Of a DNA stretch of 64,000 bases, positions 13,081 through 25,700 are shown piece by piece. Location of the stretch: positions 17,775,501 to 17,839,500 of the forward strand of contig NC_092569.1 of NCBI RefSeq assembly GCF_037975245.1. The letters are read 5' to 3'. The notes beneath the pieces are model-generated. The model had not been told where the DNA came from, ran no database searches, and was given only the letters and a program-made list of their open reading frames with translations. This DNA comes from Apostichopus japonicus (Eukaryota; Echinodermata; Holothuroidea; Aspidochirotida; Stichopodidae). Every line of letters starts with the position of its first letter. Position 1 is the stretch's first letter. A program made the position numbers and the translations under genes.

Positions 13081-14634
13081 AGCCAAACTCATATATTTGA
13101 GTTTTATATTTAGGTCCGAAAATATCAATTTTATGTTATGAAAGCATCATGTTGTTTTGTATTATTTTCGATAGGTCATTCAAAGGCGCTCAGATGGCTT
13201 TGTCAATTTTAAGAGAAATTGGTCAGAACATAAAGAAGGCTTTGGATTTTTGTCAACTGAATTTTGGATAGGAAATGAAAAGCTATCGCACTTGACGAAT
13301 CAAGCAGTGTACGAACTTCGTGTGGATATGACCTTGTCCAATGGATCGTCCTTCTACTCAGCTTACAAAGGGTTTCGTATTGCTGATGAATGGAGTCAGT
13401 ATAAAATTGTGAATATGATCGCACTGGACAGCAACGTAGGTAAATATGCAATTGCAGAGAAGTATGTCTTATTCGTCGAACGTAATAATTGTCTGTTTAG
13501 ATGGTCAAAAGCTATTAATGCAATGCGTCGTTACTTATGATTGCCAAGGGTAATTCAGTTCGGTTTTTCGATTCCCTGCTGAATGCACACGGATACTATA
13601 CGATGGTGATATCATGTGTGTGTGTGTGTGTTGACGTGCGTATCTTGAGACGTCTTTCCTTAGTAAAGACAATAACATTTTAATGAGTCATATTATATTT
13701 AGTAAAATATCTGTGTTCACTAGAGGTGATTCCTCAGCTCAGGATACTAGAGCTCAAAATGTGAAAACTTTAATAGTGTGATAACTTCATTAGTCAACAT
13801 TTGCTTGACGTCATACAAAGTAACATAGGTCCACCTTGGTGAATAAAATAGATTTATCATGTAAGTCATTTGAGGTCAATGGAGTTTAAATTAAACTTAA
13901 TATTAAGAGCCCGGTATTAAAACTCCCAAAATATATTTTTGCAGGGATAAACTACATAGTTGTGATCCCGGCCTACCAAGGTATATACAAGAACCATATC
14001 TTCGTAATGCCAACAAAAGGCACATTATAATAACCCAATAAACATGTGAACATACCTTGCTAGCATTTGAAGTCAGCAATAACTAATGCTTGAAAAGCTT
14101 GTGTATTAAAAGTTACATTTAATAGTCCATCATGATACATTGGTATCTTCATTCGTTTTCCATTTTCAGGTACATTAATATCTGCTTGTCCGTCGAATAT
14201 GATCTACGCAACCTGCAGTTGCAAAGCAACGTGTGAAGATCCCAACGGACAAACTGGTTATAGTAGCGACTGTTTGGGTAGTGAGGGTTGCACCTGTCCA
14301 GCTGGTTTCTTAATTCAAGGGAGTGACTGCATCCTTCCGAGTGAATGTGGATGTTTTGAAACGGAAATCAATTCGGTGATACCAGTAAGATGTTATATAT
14401 TAATCTGATATGGATTGTGGGTAAACAAATAATGATTCTTGTGATTCCTTTCAAATATTAACAAATAGTGAAATCATGGAATACCAGATCTCATCCCAAA
14501 GTTGGGTTGTAAGACCTTTGACCGGTGAAAGTATAATACCATCACTCACATAGGAACAAGAACCAATATCCATGCAAACATTAATTAGGGTTAAGGAGCA
14601 GGAGCTTACAATAAACGTTTGTACCTTTAATATT

Positions 14635-15015
14635 ATCTTGGCCTCGTTTCACAGGTTTTATGACTTTGACAAATAAACCAAAGACGTTGATCTATGAACT
14701 ACTGACGTCACTTGTTATATCTAGCGCATTAGGTAGAACGTCGCATGCCCAAGAAGACAACCTTCATCTGGTGCACTGTGTCATAAAGATTTGGCTAATA
14801 TTAACGTTTGACTTTCATTGACCTCGTTTTACTGGTTTTATGCCTTTGGTACATGGACCATGGACGTTGGCATATGAACCAATGACGTCATGTGTTATAT
14901 CTACCGTATTAGGGATAACATCGTATGCTAACGTTTCCAACTTCGTCTGATACACTGTTCCGTCTAAATCTGGCTGACCTTAAACGTTCGACCTTCCTTG
15001 ACTTCGTGACCTTTG
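14635..15015. repeat. Diverged ~180-bp tandem duplication, intron 5 of copy A
   Basis: The block beginning near 14640 (CCTCGTTTCACAGGTTTTATG) repeats near 14820 (CCTCGTTTTACTGGTTTTATG), with parallel landmarks such as GACGTCA, TTATATCTA and TAACGTT. A partial third start lies near 14998. It is non-coding. Confidence 0.6.
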
Positions 15016-17344
15016 CAGATTAACGTTAATTGGTATGCTACAGAATGACATAGAAACTTTTTATTTACAAGATCGGTATGTTGATTTCTATCGTCTTATG
15101 TCATACATAAATATGACAATGCCGGTCGTTCTGTTTATGACAAAGAATAGATGTTTGTCTCGTCCACATAGACCTTTCCTTTGTTACACTATATATGACG
15201 TAATAAGAAACGGGGGCACCACTTTCGATGCTGAATCAGGCATACCTTCACAAGGTGTAATACGCATGGGGCTTACTGTCTCGGTATTTGTTTAAAACAT
15301 GTACGCACACATACATACACATTAATTTGACCACCATCCTAGATTACATCATACACCGTTTGGTACCCTTGGGAACTCTACCTCAGGCTCCACCCAAACT
15401 GTGACTTCAAAATGCGTCTCCTATATGCTATAGATTAAAGATATAAATGCACGAATTACCATAAGGATTGCTATCTTCTTGTAGAACAGAGAAACGTATT
15501 TCAACAATGACTGCACCCAGAAGTGTTCCTGTAGCAATAACCGACTGATCTGTGAAGACAACAGATGTAGTACCAATGCTGTATGTGATGTCAGAGATGG
15601 ATTACGAAAGTGTTATTGTAATGAGGGATATGGAGGTGACGGTTACATTTGTGAGTCCTTGTCAGATTGTCAGGATGTTTATGACGCTGGACATAGACAA
15701 GACGGCGTTTATACCTTCTACCAACTGGATGGCCAGATTCACCATTTAGTGTATATTGTAAAATGGAAAATGGTGGAGGATGGACAGTAAGTTATTAAAG
15801 CATCAATACATTGTGAAAAAATATATTACTGTCGACTAATCCAAAAATAACTAATACGGCCCTTTCCTTTGTGATATGTTATAGATCATCGTCTCGATCC
15901 TTCCAAAGCCCCATTTCGTCTCCTTATACCATTTTCTCCCATTCAGGTTTTTCAACGTCGCAGTGGCGGCAGTACCAGTTTCTATCAAAACTGGGATGCG
16001 TACAAAGAAGGATTTGGGGACCTGAACGATGATTTCTGGCTTGGGAATGAGAAAATATATCATCTTACACACCAAGCAGGTTACACGCTGCGCTTCGATG
16101 TTGTTACTTCAGGTGGATATCAGAAATATGCTTCTTACAACGAGTTTCAGATTGAGTCTGAGAGTAATAAATACAGACTGAATAAACTAGGCACCCATGA
16201 TGGAACAACAGATCTGTTACCCTTTTTAATAACACGTACAATCTCGTTCTGCCTTTCTTAATTATTCTTTTATGACTTATTTCAGGCTAATTTCATGCTA
16301 ACTTCAAGCTTATAAAATGCATTGCCGATTATAAGAAAATTTAAAATGAAACTGTTTCCTGGTAAGAGAAATGAGAGAAGAATATATCATTTTAGAGAAC
16401 AAAAAATTCAGATCAGGTGATTATAGTCTAATCATAATTTACAGGTCAGAAGCGTAAAGGAAAGGGAAACGAAAAGAGACTTGCTAAGGTGCGAAACAAC
16501 GAAGAACACTGTAAAAGAAATTTATTTATCAATCAAAGAGCTATCAAAGATAATCAAAAAACGGCAAACAAAATGTATTAAAGCATTAAAATATGAATTC
16601 TTGGCCACGTATACTATACTGTTTCCACATTCAGTTTACTGAAATTAATGCTTATTGATTTCTTTGAATCAAAATCAAATCCAAACTTTCTTTTCAAATA
16701 AATTATTAATTGTATGTATAAATTATGACTTAATTACAGAATCCCCATTCTTTAGGCTCAATTTGTTTTTGTCGCATTATAATTATAATGGGAAATTGAT
16801 AAGAACATTTATGAACAGTATTAAGATGAATTGCTTTAACATAAATACTTTAAAAAACATATTGTTTCATAATCTTCATTAAAATCCCAGGATTTAATTA
16901 AACGATAGAAATAGCATAACTCAAATTATTTTCATTCCTTCTCCTTATAAACAATGATAATGTTACTTTCTACTAACATTTAAATTATCTCGGGAGTCAG
17001 GAAATATAAAACTGGTAGTCACGTGGTAGCATGGATTTTTTACGAAGTTATGATTGTTTGAGCTCATGATTGTGGCTTACATCAAACTTAAGGGCGGGAC
17101 GGGGAAATGGTTATGATTGGCTATAATGTAGCCGACTAATAAATATATACATGTCATGTTAGCTATATAGATTCGATTGTACCCATGAACAATGATCAAC
17201 AATTACGGACTGGTTTTCTTATCAAAATTGCTTATTAATAAATGTCAGTAACCTAATACAAGCAAATTTCTATATAAAATGGTATATGCCTCTTTTGTAT
17301 ATTATCTCTTTAGCTGGTTCTTTGTGCTTTGGGAAAAATGTAAC

Positions 17345-17990
17345 TTGTGTTGTTCATTCTGTTACAGGTACACGTTTCGATAAGAATAGGGGTAAAGCTT
17401 TCAGCACGTATGACCGAGATAATGATGAGTGTGACGATTTCAACTGCGCGGAAGGACACCGAGGCTGGTGGTGGCACTCAAATCATTGGTGCCGAAATTG
17501 TCAAAGAAATGATTACTGTGACCAGTTTCCTTACAGTAGAAGCTGTTAAACCGTTTGCACCAGCAACAACCTTAATGGAGATTACAACGGCGGCCGTGGA
17601 GAAAACATCTTCTCTGAGCATAGTGTTTACTGCAACCTTAGGTCCACGGAGATGAAAATTCGACCTTCCTCTTGAGCACAAATATTTCAGTAACGTCGAT
17701 ATAATATGTTTGGATTGAGATTTAATGTTTCAACCAAACTATTTGAGAACAGAAATGTATCGTTAATTCAAGCAACTTTGTCCTTAGTGTTTTGGATTCA
17801 TTTTCGATCCTATTATATTGTATAATATATATCATGACAATGAAATTCATGAACATGACCTGTCAAGTTTCATTTCAAATTCTCTTTTATTCAAGAAGGC
17901 ATGAATGAGATCATTTTTGCCCTAATGCTATCTACTTAGGATAATGACAGTACCGCAACGCCAACCATTTAAACGTTTTATGTTCAAAAT
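17345..17990 (+). repeat. Left arm of a long inverted repeat (exon 8 of A and 3' flank)
   Basis: This segment, covering the last exon of copy A and about 300 bp of downstream DNA, recurs in reverse orientation at about 19810-20455. Matching landmarks include the 3' splice site (GTTCATTCTGTTACAG), the coding end and the sequence GAACATGACCT further downstream. The spacer is about 1.8 kb. Confidence 0.8.
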
Positions 17991-17999
17991 TGTGGGAGG

Positions 18000-19800
18000 A
18001 GCCTAGTCACACTTTTACTTTCATAAGCAAAGTTTGGTGTCGTGATTAAATTGGCATATTGCCACTATTAGTTTTACGACACAATGGATTATAACCTATA
18101 CTACCATAGTGTGGTTCACAGTGATTTCTGCTTTTCAAGTTTCTAATGCGATGGATTTATTTTATGTTTTCTTTACAAGAAGAAAATAGAAAGGAAATAT
18201 CATTAATTGGATTAACTATTGCGCCTTCTGTCAAGTTGCTGCTCAGATCTTAAGTTTCATTTAATGTGAATTATGTGTTTCTTTGGATTTCCAAGAACAA
18301 TCACATAATCGATACCCAGAACTTATCCTTGGTTGGAAACAGTTGGCGGCAGATCATACCTACGTCTTAAATGGTGATTAAATAATTATTAAAATGAATG
18401 AAATGTGGTTAGATTTCGTCAATTCTCGCGTAGTATCATTAATCACGCATTTTGGAATGATATAATAAGAAAGGATGTACAGAAAAAAACGTTGTTTTTT
18501 CCTTTCTTTCACATCATTGTACATAAGTAACATTTCTACAGGACATGTATTTGTTTGTACTGTCATGCTAAACCGTTCCCGCGCACTGAAATATGTGATG
18601 TGGCGAAAGGAACTTGTGTAGCATATACTACATGATATTACATATTCTCCAAAGTTAACACATCTCATTAAGCACACAAACCAAGTACTATAATGGTATA
18701 AATCATGCTGTGGTTGGGAGTTTCATATACACTCTATACGGTTAACAATATTGCCAAATGTTAGTCTCGTGGTAGATCAAGGGATACATATGTTGAGTCA
18801 GAAGGTAAGTAATTGTTCATAAATTTCCAAAGCAGGTTCGTTACGTTTTATGAATTTCGTTGCTGACTATGATATTCTTCGTTCACTGTGCCTTAATTTA
18901 ATTTACAAAACTTACAACAATTTAATCAGGGATATGTAAGTGTATATTACTTAAGTTCCCAACAGATGAACAAAGTAAAATCAAGTTACGTGTTCGTTCA
19001 TGCGACGTGAACAATTCCCTCTGTAAAAATGTCTAAGCAGTTTTGAGATTCCATGGTCCTTAATGCATCTAACGTCTCCTTTTCTGGGAAAAGAGAGGCA
19101 CCAATCGTTGATAACGTGCTCGTCATCATATCATGAGATGAGCACTGCCTAAGAACCCACCTGTGATCCTAATTATGTCGAGGGTTCACAGATGACAGCT
19201 TACGGTTTTCGCTGACGGGGGGGGGGGGGTGTTATTATATGTGAACACAATGTTAATACACTAAGAGTCTTAGCACTTATTATCGAAATATTTCCTTTTT
19301 ATACGTCAAAATACACAACAAACAAATATCGAAATGTATGCACCCCCACAGGCACTACTCAAGGAACCCTTGTAGATTGAGCTTCCAACATAGTCATGTT
19401 TCAAACTGTTTTTTGGTAATGATGGAACAGGTACAGTACCGTAACGATATCGAATATGCTTATCTTACAAATTAAACAAAAACAATGCAATCTGCAAGTT
19501 TGCAGGCCTTTAGGTGGCATACTCTTCTTAGAGTCTATAACAGTCCGCCCGAATGTCCTTCTACAGTAAAATTGCCAAAAAGCAGTAATAGAACATCTTT
19601 TTTGGCTATGTTTGTTGCTTGCATGTTATAGAACATTAATGGAAATAAATGTTGTGCAAAAATTTGGGTAAAGTAAAACCCCTTTAAGCCTCCCAGGAGC
19701 AGCGTACGAAAATTGTTGACTACTAATTGAAGAGGTCGTATACAAGTGATGGAAACTTCAGACTCTCATGGCAAAAAAATCTGCATCATACGGAACATTG
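18000..19800. other. Spacer between inverted-repeat arms
   Basis: Non-coding DNA with one G run near 19217-19227. A segment at about 19410-19650 (with GTACAGTACCGTAACGATATCG) recurs in the same orientation near 40765-41017 upstream of copy C. No gene is seen. Confidence 0.5.
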
Positions 19801-19809
19801 ACATATTTG

Positions 19810-20455
19810 CCACACAACAACGTTTGAATGGTTGGCGTTTCAAGTTTTATACCGCGGTATATTGTGTATCCCAAGTAGAGAGCATTAGTGAAAATGGATC
19901 CCATTCATGCTTTCTTGAAAAAGAAATAAATGAAACGAAACTTGAAAGGTCATGTTCATGAATTTCATTGTCATGATATATTTTAGAATAGTATGGCATT
20001 GAAAATGTATCCAAAACATCAAGTACAAAGATGATTGAATTAACGCAAATTTCTGTTCTCAAATAGTTTGGTTGAAACATTAAATCTCAATCCAAACATA
20101 TTATATCGACGTTACTGAAATAATTGTGCTCAAGAGGAAGGTCGAATTTTCATCTCCGTGAACCTAAGGTTGCAGTTAGTAATATGTCAGAGAAAATCTT
20201 TCTCCGCGGCCGCCGTTGTAATCTCCATTTAGGTTGTCGCTGGTGCAAACGGTGTAACATCTTCCACTCTAAGGAAACTGGTCACAGAAATCATTACTAT
20301 CGCAGTAACTGCATCAATGTTTCCCAACCCACCGCCTAGATTACCGTCCGCGTAGTTGAAATTGTCACACTAATCATTTTCTCGGCCATACGTGCTGAAA
20401 GCATTGCCCCCATTGTTATCGATAAGTGTACCTGTAAACAGAATGAACAACGCAT
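19810..20455 (-). pseudogene. Antisense relic of FBG terminal exon (right arm of inverted repeat)
   Basis: On the minus strand, about 20435 down to 20134 reads as an A-type FBG terminal exon: an acceptor resembling CTGTTTACAG, then AFSTYG, later LNGDYNGG-like codons at DNA level, and TEMKIRPSS. It has an early in-frame TAG plus further stops, so it is dead. At the position of the premature TAA of copy A, this arm reads TAC, which shows the probable ancestral codon. Confidence 0.75.
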
Positions 20456-21189
20456 ATGACACATTGTTGGTGTTTTCAATCTGAAATTCCTCTCGCCATC
20501 ATGAACTTAAACCTTTTTTAAAAGGAGGGGGGGGGGGTTCGTCTCAACGGGTCTTAGGTTGCAGTTAGGGGGTAAAGAGGGAAGTATGGACCTATTAACT
20601 GAAGTAACATAAAAAATAGCAGCAATGAGATTTTTAACTGCAGTCTTGTGTATTTATGAACTGTTGTTAATAGCACACAATAGCAACTTGAAAGAACAAA
20701 ATAGTAATGCAACAAGAATGTAAGGTGGCATCTTGTAGTTTGGTTAGGTGGCCATATTCCCGCAACTGTGTTAAATGTGGACCGTCTACATGAACGGTAT
20801 TAAGTTTCAAAACAATACAGAGAAATGTTTCTTGCGACCCTTATTGTTTGTACAGAGTTCATGTGCCCAGTCATCACAACTTTGACATTTCATCCTCTGC
20901 TCTCCAGCATTGCTGTTATTTCTTTTCTCAATTTAGACAAGACCAGTCTTCACCTTTCTTGGGACAATTAAGTTTGACTGCTTTAGGTGGAATAATCCTT
21001 TTTTTAAAACTTTTTTGCTTTTTGTAGTTTTGATGGCGTCCTCTTTTCGTGTTTGATTGTTTATTGTTTACCATCTTATTCGTATCCTGGTGAGAGAACT
21101 GGTGAGAACTTTAGCGTGGTTTATATTTCTTTATTTCTTCGTTCTTTAGAGGACCCTGATAACTCACTGAACAACGACTCATGCTCCGG

Positions 21190-21325
21190 AGAGCTAGTTC
21201 CTATTGTTACAGTTGTAGCTGGATAGATATCTTAATGTTGATGATACAGTAGCATGTTATGTTGTAGCTGGATATATATCAATTGCTGGTGCTGATACTG
21301 TAGCAGAACTAGTTCCGGATGGTTA
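21190..21325 (-). repeat. Remnant of 66-bp Ser/Thr-rich coding minisatellite
   Basis: About two degenerate units. The minus-strand frame contains PATT, GTSS and Ser/Thr runs and is followed by GTSSPEHESLFSELSGSS and RRNKEI before a stop. It is a fragment of an unidentified mucin-like gene. Compare 38700-39020 and 56640-56880. Confidence 0.45.
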
Positions 21326-21683
21326 TGTCTCATTCCATCTGTACCATACATCAACGTTATTAAATATTCTCCATGATAGAAGTTATATATGGAATTGTTC
21401 CACAAATTAACAAAAAGCATGTCCAATGAACTCAATACTACGTCAGACCATAATAAGTCTTCCATTCATTTGTATACCTGTATATAGTGTTAAGTAATGT
21501 AAGATACAATGCGTATTTGCGGATTAAGTCCATTCACATGACATGTTAATAGGAAGGTATGTTATCAAAATGTAAGACATTTTTCTCAAAACAGATTGAA
21601 ATGAAGAATACAGATCCATCGTAGCTATCGCTTTATTGTTATTTTTTTCCGGTTATTCACTAAGTTTATCTGTATTTTTGTAG

Positions 21684-21885
21684 GCACGTAATAAACACGT
21701 ACCTAGAAAATCCCAAGAACGAGGAAATAGCGATTTTATACTGCGCGTGTAACACTACTGTCGTAGGAACAATACTAAAGGAAACTATTGAATTTCCAAA
21801 TCCAAATGTTCCAAACGTAATTTTCTTATCGACTTGATTCCTTTGGCACACAAAAAAATAAGGGAATACATCAAGAAATAAGTAG
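21684..21885 (+). pseudogene. Orphan terminal exon, frameshifted copy
   Basis: A pyrimidine-rich acceptor (TTTTTGTAG) is followed by an open phase encoding HVINTYLENPKNEEIAILYC and onward. Near 21815 one base is missing relative to the copy at 57226-57424 (CCAAACGTAA versus CCAAAACATAA), which creates a stop. The product family is not recognised. Confidence 0.45.
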
Positions 21886-22430
21886 TTAGTAAGAAAAAAA
21901 ATGAAAGATTTAATGCTTTAAATATATATTTGTTATAGTAATGGCAACTACAAGTTTTAAAGGTCCTTCTTCGAAAAGAAAACAAATAAATTAGCAACAA
22001 TGTATAATACCATTTGTGCCTGTTTCAAGTAGAAGGGAAATATACAGTTATGTTCTATGTGGGAATTTTTACCGAGAGGATCACTATTGATTATAGTATG
22101 AATACGTCACAAATATAATGATCAAATATGGATTTCAAATAAGAAATGAGATCTAATGAATTCTACTCTGACATTTGTTCATGTCAGATGGATTTTAAAA
22201 TTCCTATAGCTAGTTTTCTATACCGCCTTCCACTGTATTAACGGGGTTACAAGGAGCAATGTGAGTGGGAAGGGTGACTTGCTCTCACTTTTTCCAGACC
22301 TATTGTTGGCCTTTTAAACCAATTCGTTCGGTAATATGCCACATAAATACTGACAACTCTGCAATACTTTTATACTTATTTATTTGTCATTATATGTCAT
22401 ATTGTTTATCTTAACGATGCCAAGAAATGA

Positions 22431-22712
22431 AAACTAAATATGACGTATGGTATTGCATCATTTCAATACCTTTTAAAGTAATAACATGTACCGTACTGTA
22501 GTGGTGCCATGAAATCTGAACATAAACCACGTGAGCAACGACTACCCTTGACAGGAATACTAATATAATAATAATATGTCTAGACGAATGAGTATAAGAA
22601 TGGTTGCCTACCACCACTGTATTATCCCGGTTCATTTCGTATCGAGCGTAATTGTCGCAGTATGGATTTGACATTCATTCCAACTTTATACTGCAAGAGG
22701 TAACTTTGCACA
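22431..22712 (+). promoter_or_regulatory. Conserved 5' proximal region of copy B
   Basis: About 280 bp directly upstream of the signal-peptide exon is nearly identical in B, C (41210-41490) and D (57985-58272). It includes a palindromic E-box-type CACGTG (22528-22533; C 41303-41308; D 58082-58087) and an ATA/TAA-rich stretch before the start. Promoter function is inferred from position and conservation. The transcription start is not determined. Confidence 0.45.
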
Positions 22713-25700
22713 ATGTTGTACTTGTTTAGAAGACATCGTGGAGGTTTAACCTCTCTGTTTCTCATCATTTTTATTTCCAGCAGCGTGTCTTCTCAAGGAG
22801 GGGTAAGTTTTTCCCTTTTATTTTTAATATTTCAGTCGTAACATCTGTCAAATTACCGTTTCGATGTTAGTTCCCTTAACTACTATACCAATGACTCTGT
22901 ATAAAAAACATCTTACGGAATTCTTCAATTGAAGTACACGTAATGACTGGATATGAAGTTAATCTGCAAAATATCGAGGCACTCTGAATTGTAAATTACA
23001 TTGGTCGTTGAAAATGAGAAGATACGGAGTGTATTTTGCTAGCTGCGATGTGTACTGTGTATGCCTAAATTATTGCGAGTTATATATACGTAATATTTTG
23101 ACCGACATGAAGGAATTAAAAAGAATATTCCAATAGTAAAAAAATATACACCTTATGGATGTCAAGTTATCGCCTCGTTATTTGATTTTTCTCTATTCGT
23201 TAAGCAAATAGTAGTATAGAACACATTTACCAACTGGTATATTTTATATTATTTCCTAAATTCCTAAAATAATGACTTTTAGAAAAAACTCAGACGGATT
23301 CCTTTAATCGAAGTACAAATAATTACTGTATATAAAGTTAATCTGCAAAATTTATACACATTTTGAACTGTAAAATGCATTGTCATTGAAAATAAGAAAA
23401 TACAGAGTATCTTTCGTTAGCTGCGTTTTGTACTTAGTATGTTTGAATTTATGCGCGTTTTTGTTGAAGAATAAGCCTCATATCTTGCAGGCACGTATAC
23501 TAATATACCACATCATAAACAGTAAGTCGTTATTCTTAAATTACTCTATAACAGCTAAACTTTATATTCATACTTTCTGAAGTCTTACTTTGTTTAATTT
23601 TATATACTGGATGGCAATGGGAGAGCTAACTTCTAAATATTATTCCACAACAATTTACACAATAAATTGATTATATAAAATCATATATTATTATATAAAA
23701 TTGAAATAAAAAAATATCGCATATATCGTTTACGACATAAGATTCATTCTTAGAATTCTTTCTTAAAAACAAAATCGAACAAATGACAAAAAAATCTTTA
23801 TCAGTTTTGTGTGATTGCTTAATTAATAAATTTCTTTGATCTTAAAAATCCCGATCCGACTCATACCTTAATTAACGTTGGAAAGATATGACTTTTCATA
23901 GACCACTGCTAATTATAGGAAACATTTTGTAACATTAATTCTGAATTGTTTCTTTTAATATGTTAATTTCAATATATTCAAATGCCGCTATCATATATAA
24001 AATATTCAGCAAAAGAGAAATCATGGCTTCGAAAATTTGGTTTGCTAACATTTACTTACCAGTTAGGAAAAAAGAACGAAAAGCAACTGCACATTTTCTG
24101 TCCGTCATTTATTGACTTCGAAGGTTCAGTCGGTGTAATTTTAAATAGGTATTTGAGAATATTCAGCTTTGATGAACATCTGCCTTCTTGAAAACTTTAG
24201 CATTATCTTATAAACACAAAGTGGATATGGAAGGGTCATTTTGTGGAGTGTCACTTGTTTGTTTAAGTAAACAAATCATTCTAGAACAATTGTCTATTCT
24301 GTCTCTGGGAACGCAGTGTAATAGTTGATTGTGTCCCTCAAATTCTACTTTATTGGAAAATCATGATAACGTACCGTAGTAGTTAAATACTTATTATTAT
24401 TGTGACAAACTATTTCGAAAAAAGTCATTAAGCAGGATGCTAACTATTGAACTTTTTGTTGGACAATCATGAAAATGTACCGAAGTAGTTAAAGACTCTC
24501 TTTTATTGTGTCAACCATTTTATTGAAAAGTCATTACGCAGGATTTCAACTCTTTTCTCCTCAATTAAAGTCTAGGTTAGAATAGATAAAATAAGTCAAC
24601 CTCCATTCATAAACAGTTCCTTTAGTTGCATGACAATTGATAAATGCATATCATTTCCATTTGTTTAAGATGTCCATAAATCGTTCTTTGATCTGACAAA
24701 CAGTATAGCGTATTGTGTACATTTTGTTCATTGTAATATCAAAATGCGTTATTTTGGTCTAACAAAAATGTTTAATTTGCCTTTCCATGGAATTTAATGC
24801 TTCGTATGCGCTAAATATGCATAGTCGATACAAATTAAATAATTCCGTTATACACTAAATACCCTGTCGACTTAATTAACGACTTAACTAGTATAAATTA
24901 TTAAGTTTGTGTACTAAATTAATATAAATGAACGATTACAATGAAGTAAGTCAAACTATATACTGACTTTACTCATCAAGACGTTGCTGTTGTAAGAATT
25001 GTCAACTGATTTAATCGCTGATATCGTTGTCGGTACTTTTAGGAAAATTTGCTATATATATAAATATACCAAATTTATCATTTGCGCCACATACCAAATA
25101 TATTTATCATCGTTGTAAGAATAATATCAGTGTTGTAAGAATTGACTGTTTATCATTTATCAATTGCTGTTAAAAGGTGCATCATTGGCCGTAGTAAGGA
25201 TTGTCAATTGATTTAATCATTGATGTCGTTGTCGGTTCTTTTAGGAAAATATACAAAATAATGTTATCAAGACGGTACTTCCTTTCATTGCAGCATTTTT
25301 TAACGCGCTACAAAGTTTCATCATATTTACGCTTATCCCAAACAGCTGTAAATACAAGTAAAACTAATTAGTTTCTATTAATAGTCACCATCATTTAATG
25401 TGTGTAAAAGTTACATTTTTTTCTTCATTTCCAATATAAATAATGAGTTCCATTTTATCGTAATTCGTGAATACACAATGCAGAGGTGAAATTTGCAAAG
25501 AATCTCTTTAATGAAAAATGTTCATGTGAATTAATTGAATTACATATTGCATTAGAAAAATACTATATTTTGAAGGTTTACACGTTTCTTTCATAAAATT
25601 ATATTTTCCACAAGAAACTCTATTGAACAGAATATATTGTTTTAAACTACAAAGAAGGCAAAACCTAATAGAAATAGAGTAAATATTTATTGTCTAGAGG

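Larger units (their letters stand above)
8681..17675 (+). pseudogene. FBG gene copy A: half-FBG/TIL/VWC-EGF/FBG, disrupted
   Basis: Exons by homology to B and C: 8681-8773 (signal peptide, hydrophobic core FLCLYLLVCLSL), 9757-9814, 10134-10285, 13175-13439 (first FBG, A and B parts), 14170-14384 (TIL-type, 10 Cys), 15485-15786 (VWC/EGF-like plus start of FBG2), 15947-16211 (FBG2 middle) and 17368-17675 (FBG2 end). Exon lengths and phases match the intact copies. There are three lesions. Exon 6 is one base short near 15733 (GGCCAGATTC), which throws DGVYTFYQLDG out of frame before PFSVYC; restoring one base makes the exon 303 nt. Exon 7 is followed by AT instead of GT at 16212. Exon 8 has an in-frame TAA at 17547-17549, and the same frame then continues to a normal FBG ending, TEMKIRPSS. 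The first FBG also lacks the cysteine at its usual start. The copy would have encoded about 552 aa. It may still be transcribed or make a truncated secreted protein. Confidence 0.8.
20460..22250. repeat. Repeat block R1, forward copy (upstream of B)
   Basis: About 1.8 kb whose right part recurs in the same orientation at about 56640-57800 (upstream of D) and which recurs inverted at about 37800-39800 (upstream of C). It contains minus-strand Ser/Thr-rich 66-bp minisatellite remnants (21190-21320) and, on the plus strand, an orphan exon (21684-21885). Confidence 0.75.

Noticed and set aside
16205-16225. Possible U12-type AT-AC intron after exon 7 of copy A
   Set aside because: The sequence after the exon (ATCTGTTACC) does not match the ATATCCTT donor consensus, and the acceptor downstream is a normal CAG. 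A GT-to-AT donor mutation is simpler.
20560-20600. Second FBG terminal-exon fragment (CTTAGGTTGCAGTTAG, also near 39690 in inverted form)
   Set aside because: Resembles the antisense of YCNLR plus about 15 more bases, but the match is too short and its surroundings do not align with the exon.
23982-24191. 69-codon open frame in intron 1 of B, repeated in D at 59996-60205
   Set aside because: It lies within an intron on the sense strand and is conserved only because the whole intron is nearly identical between B and D. The C intron copy (43571 onward) loses the frame. No domain.
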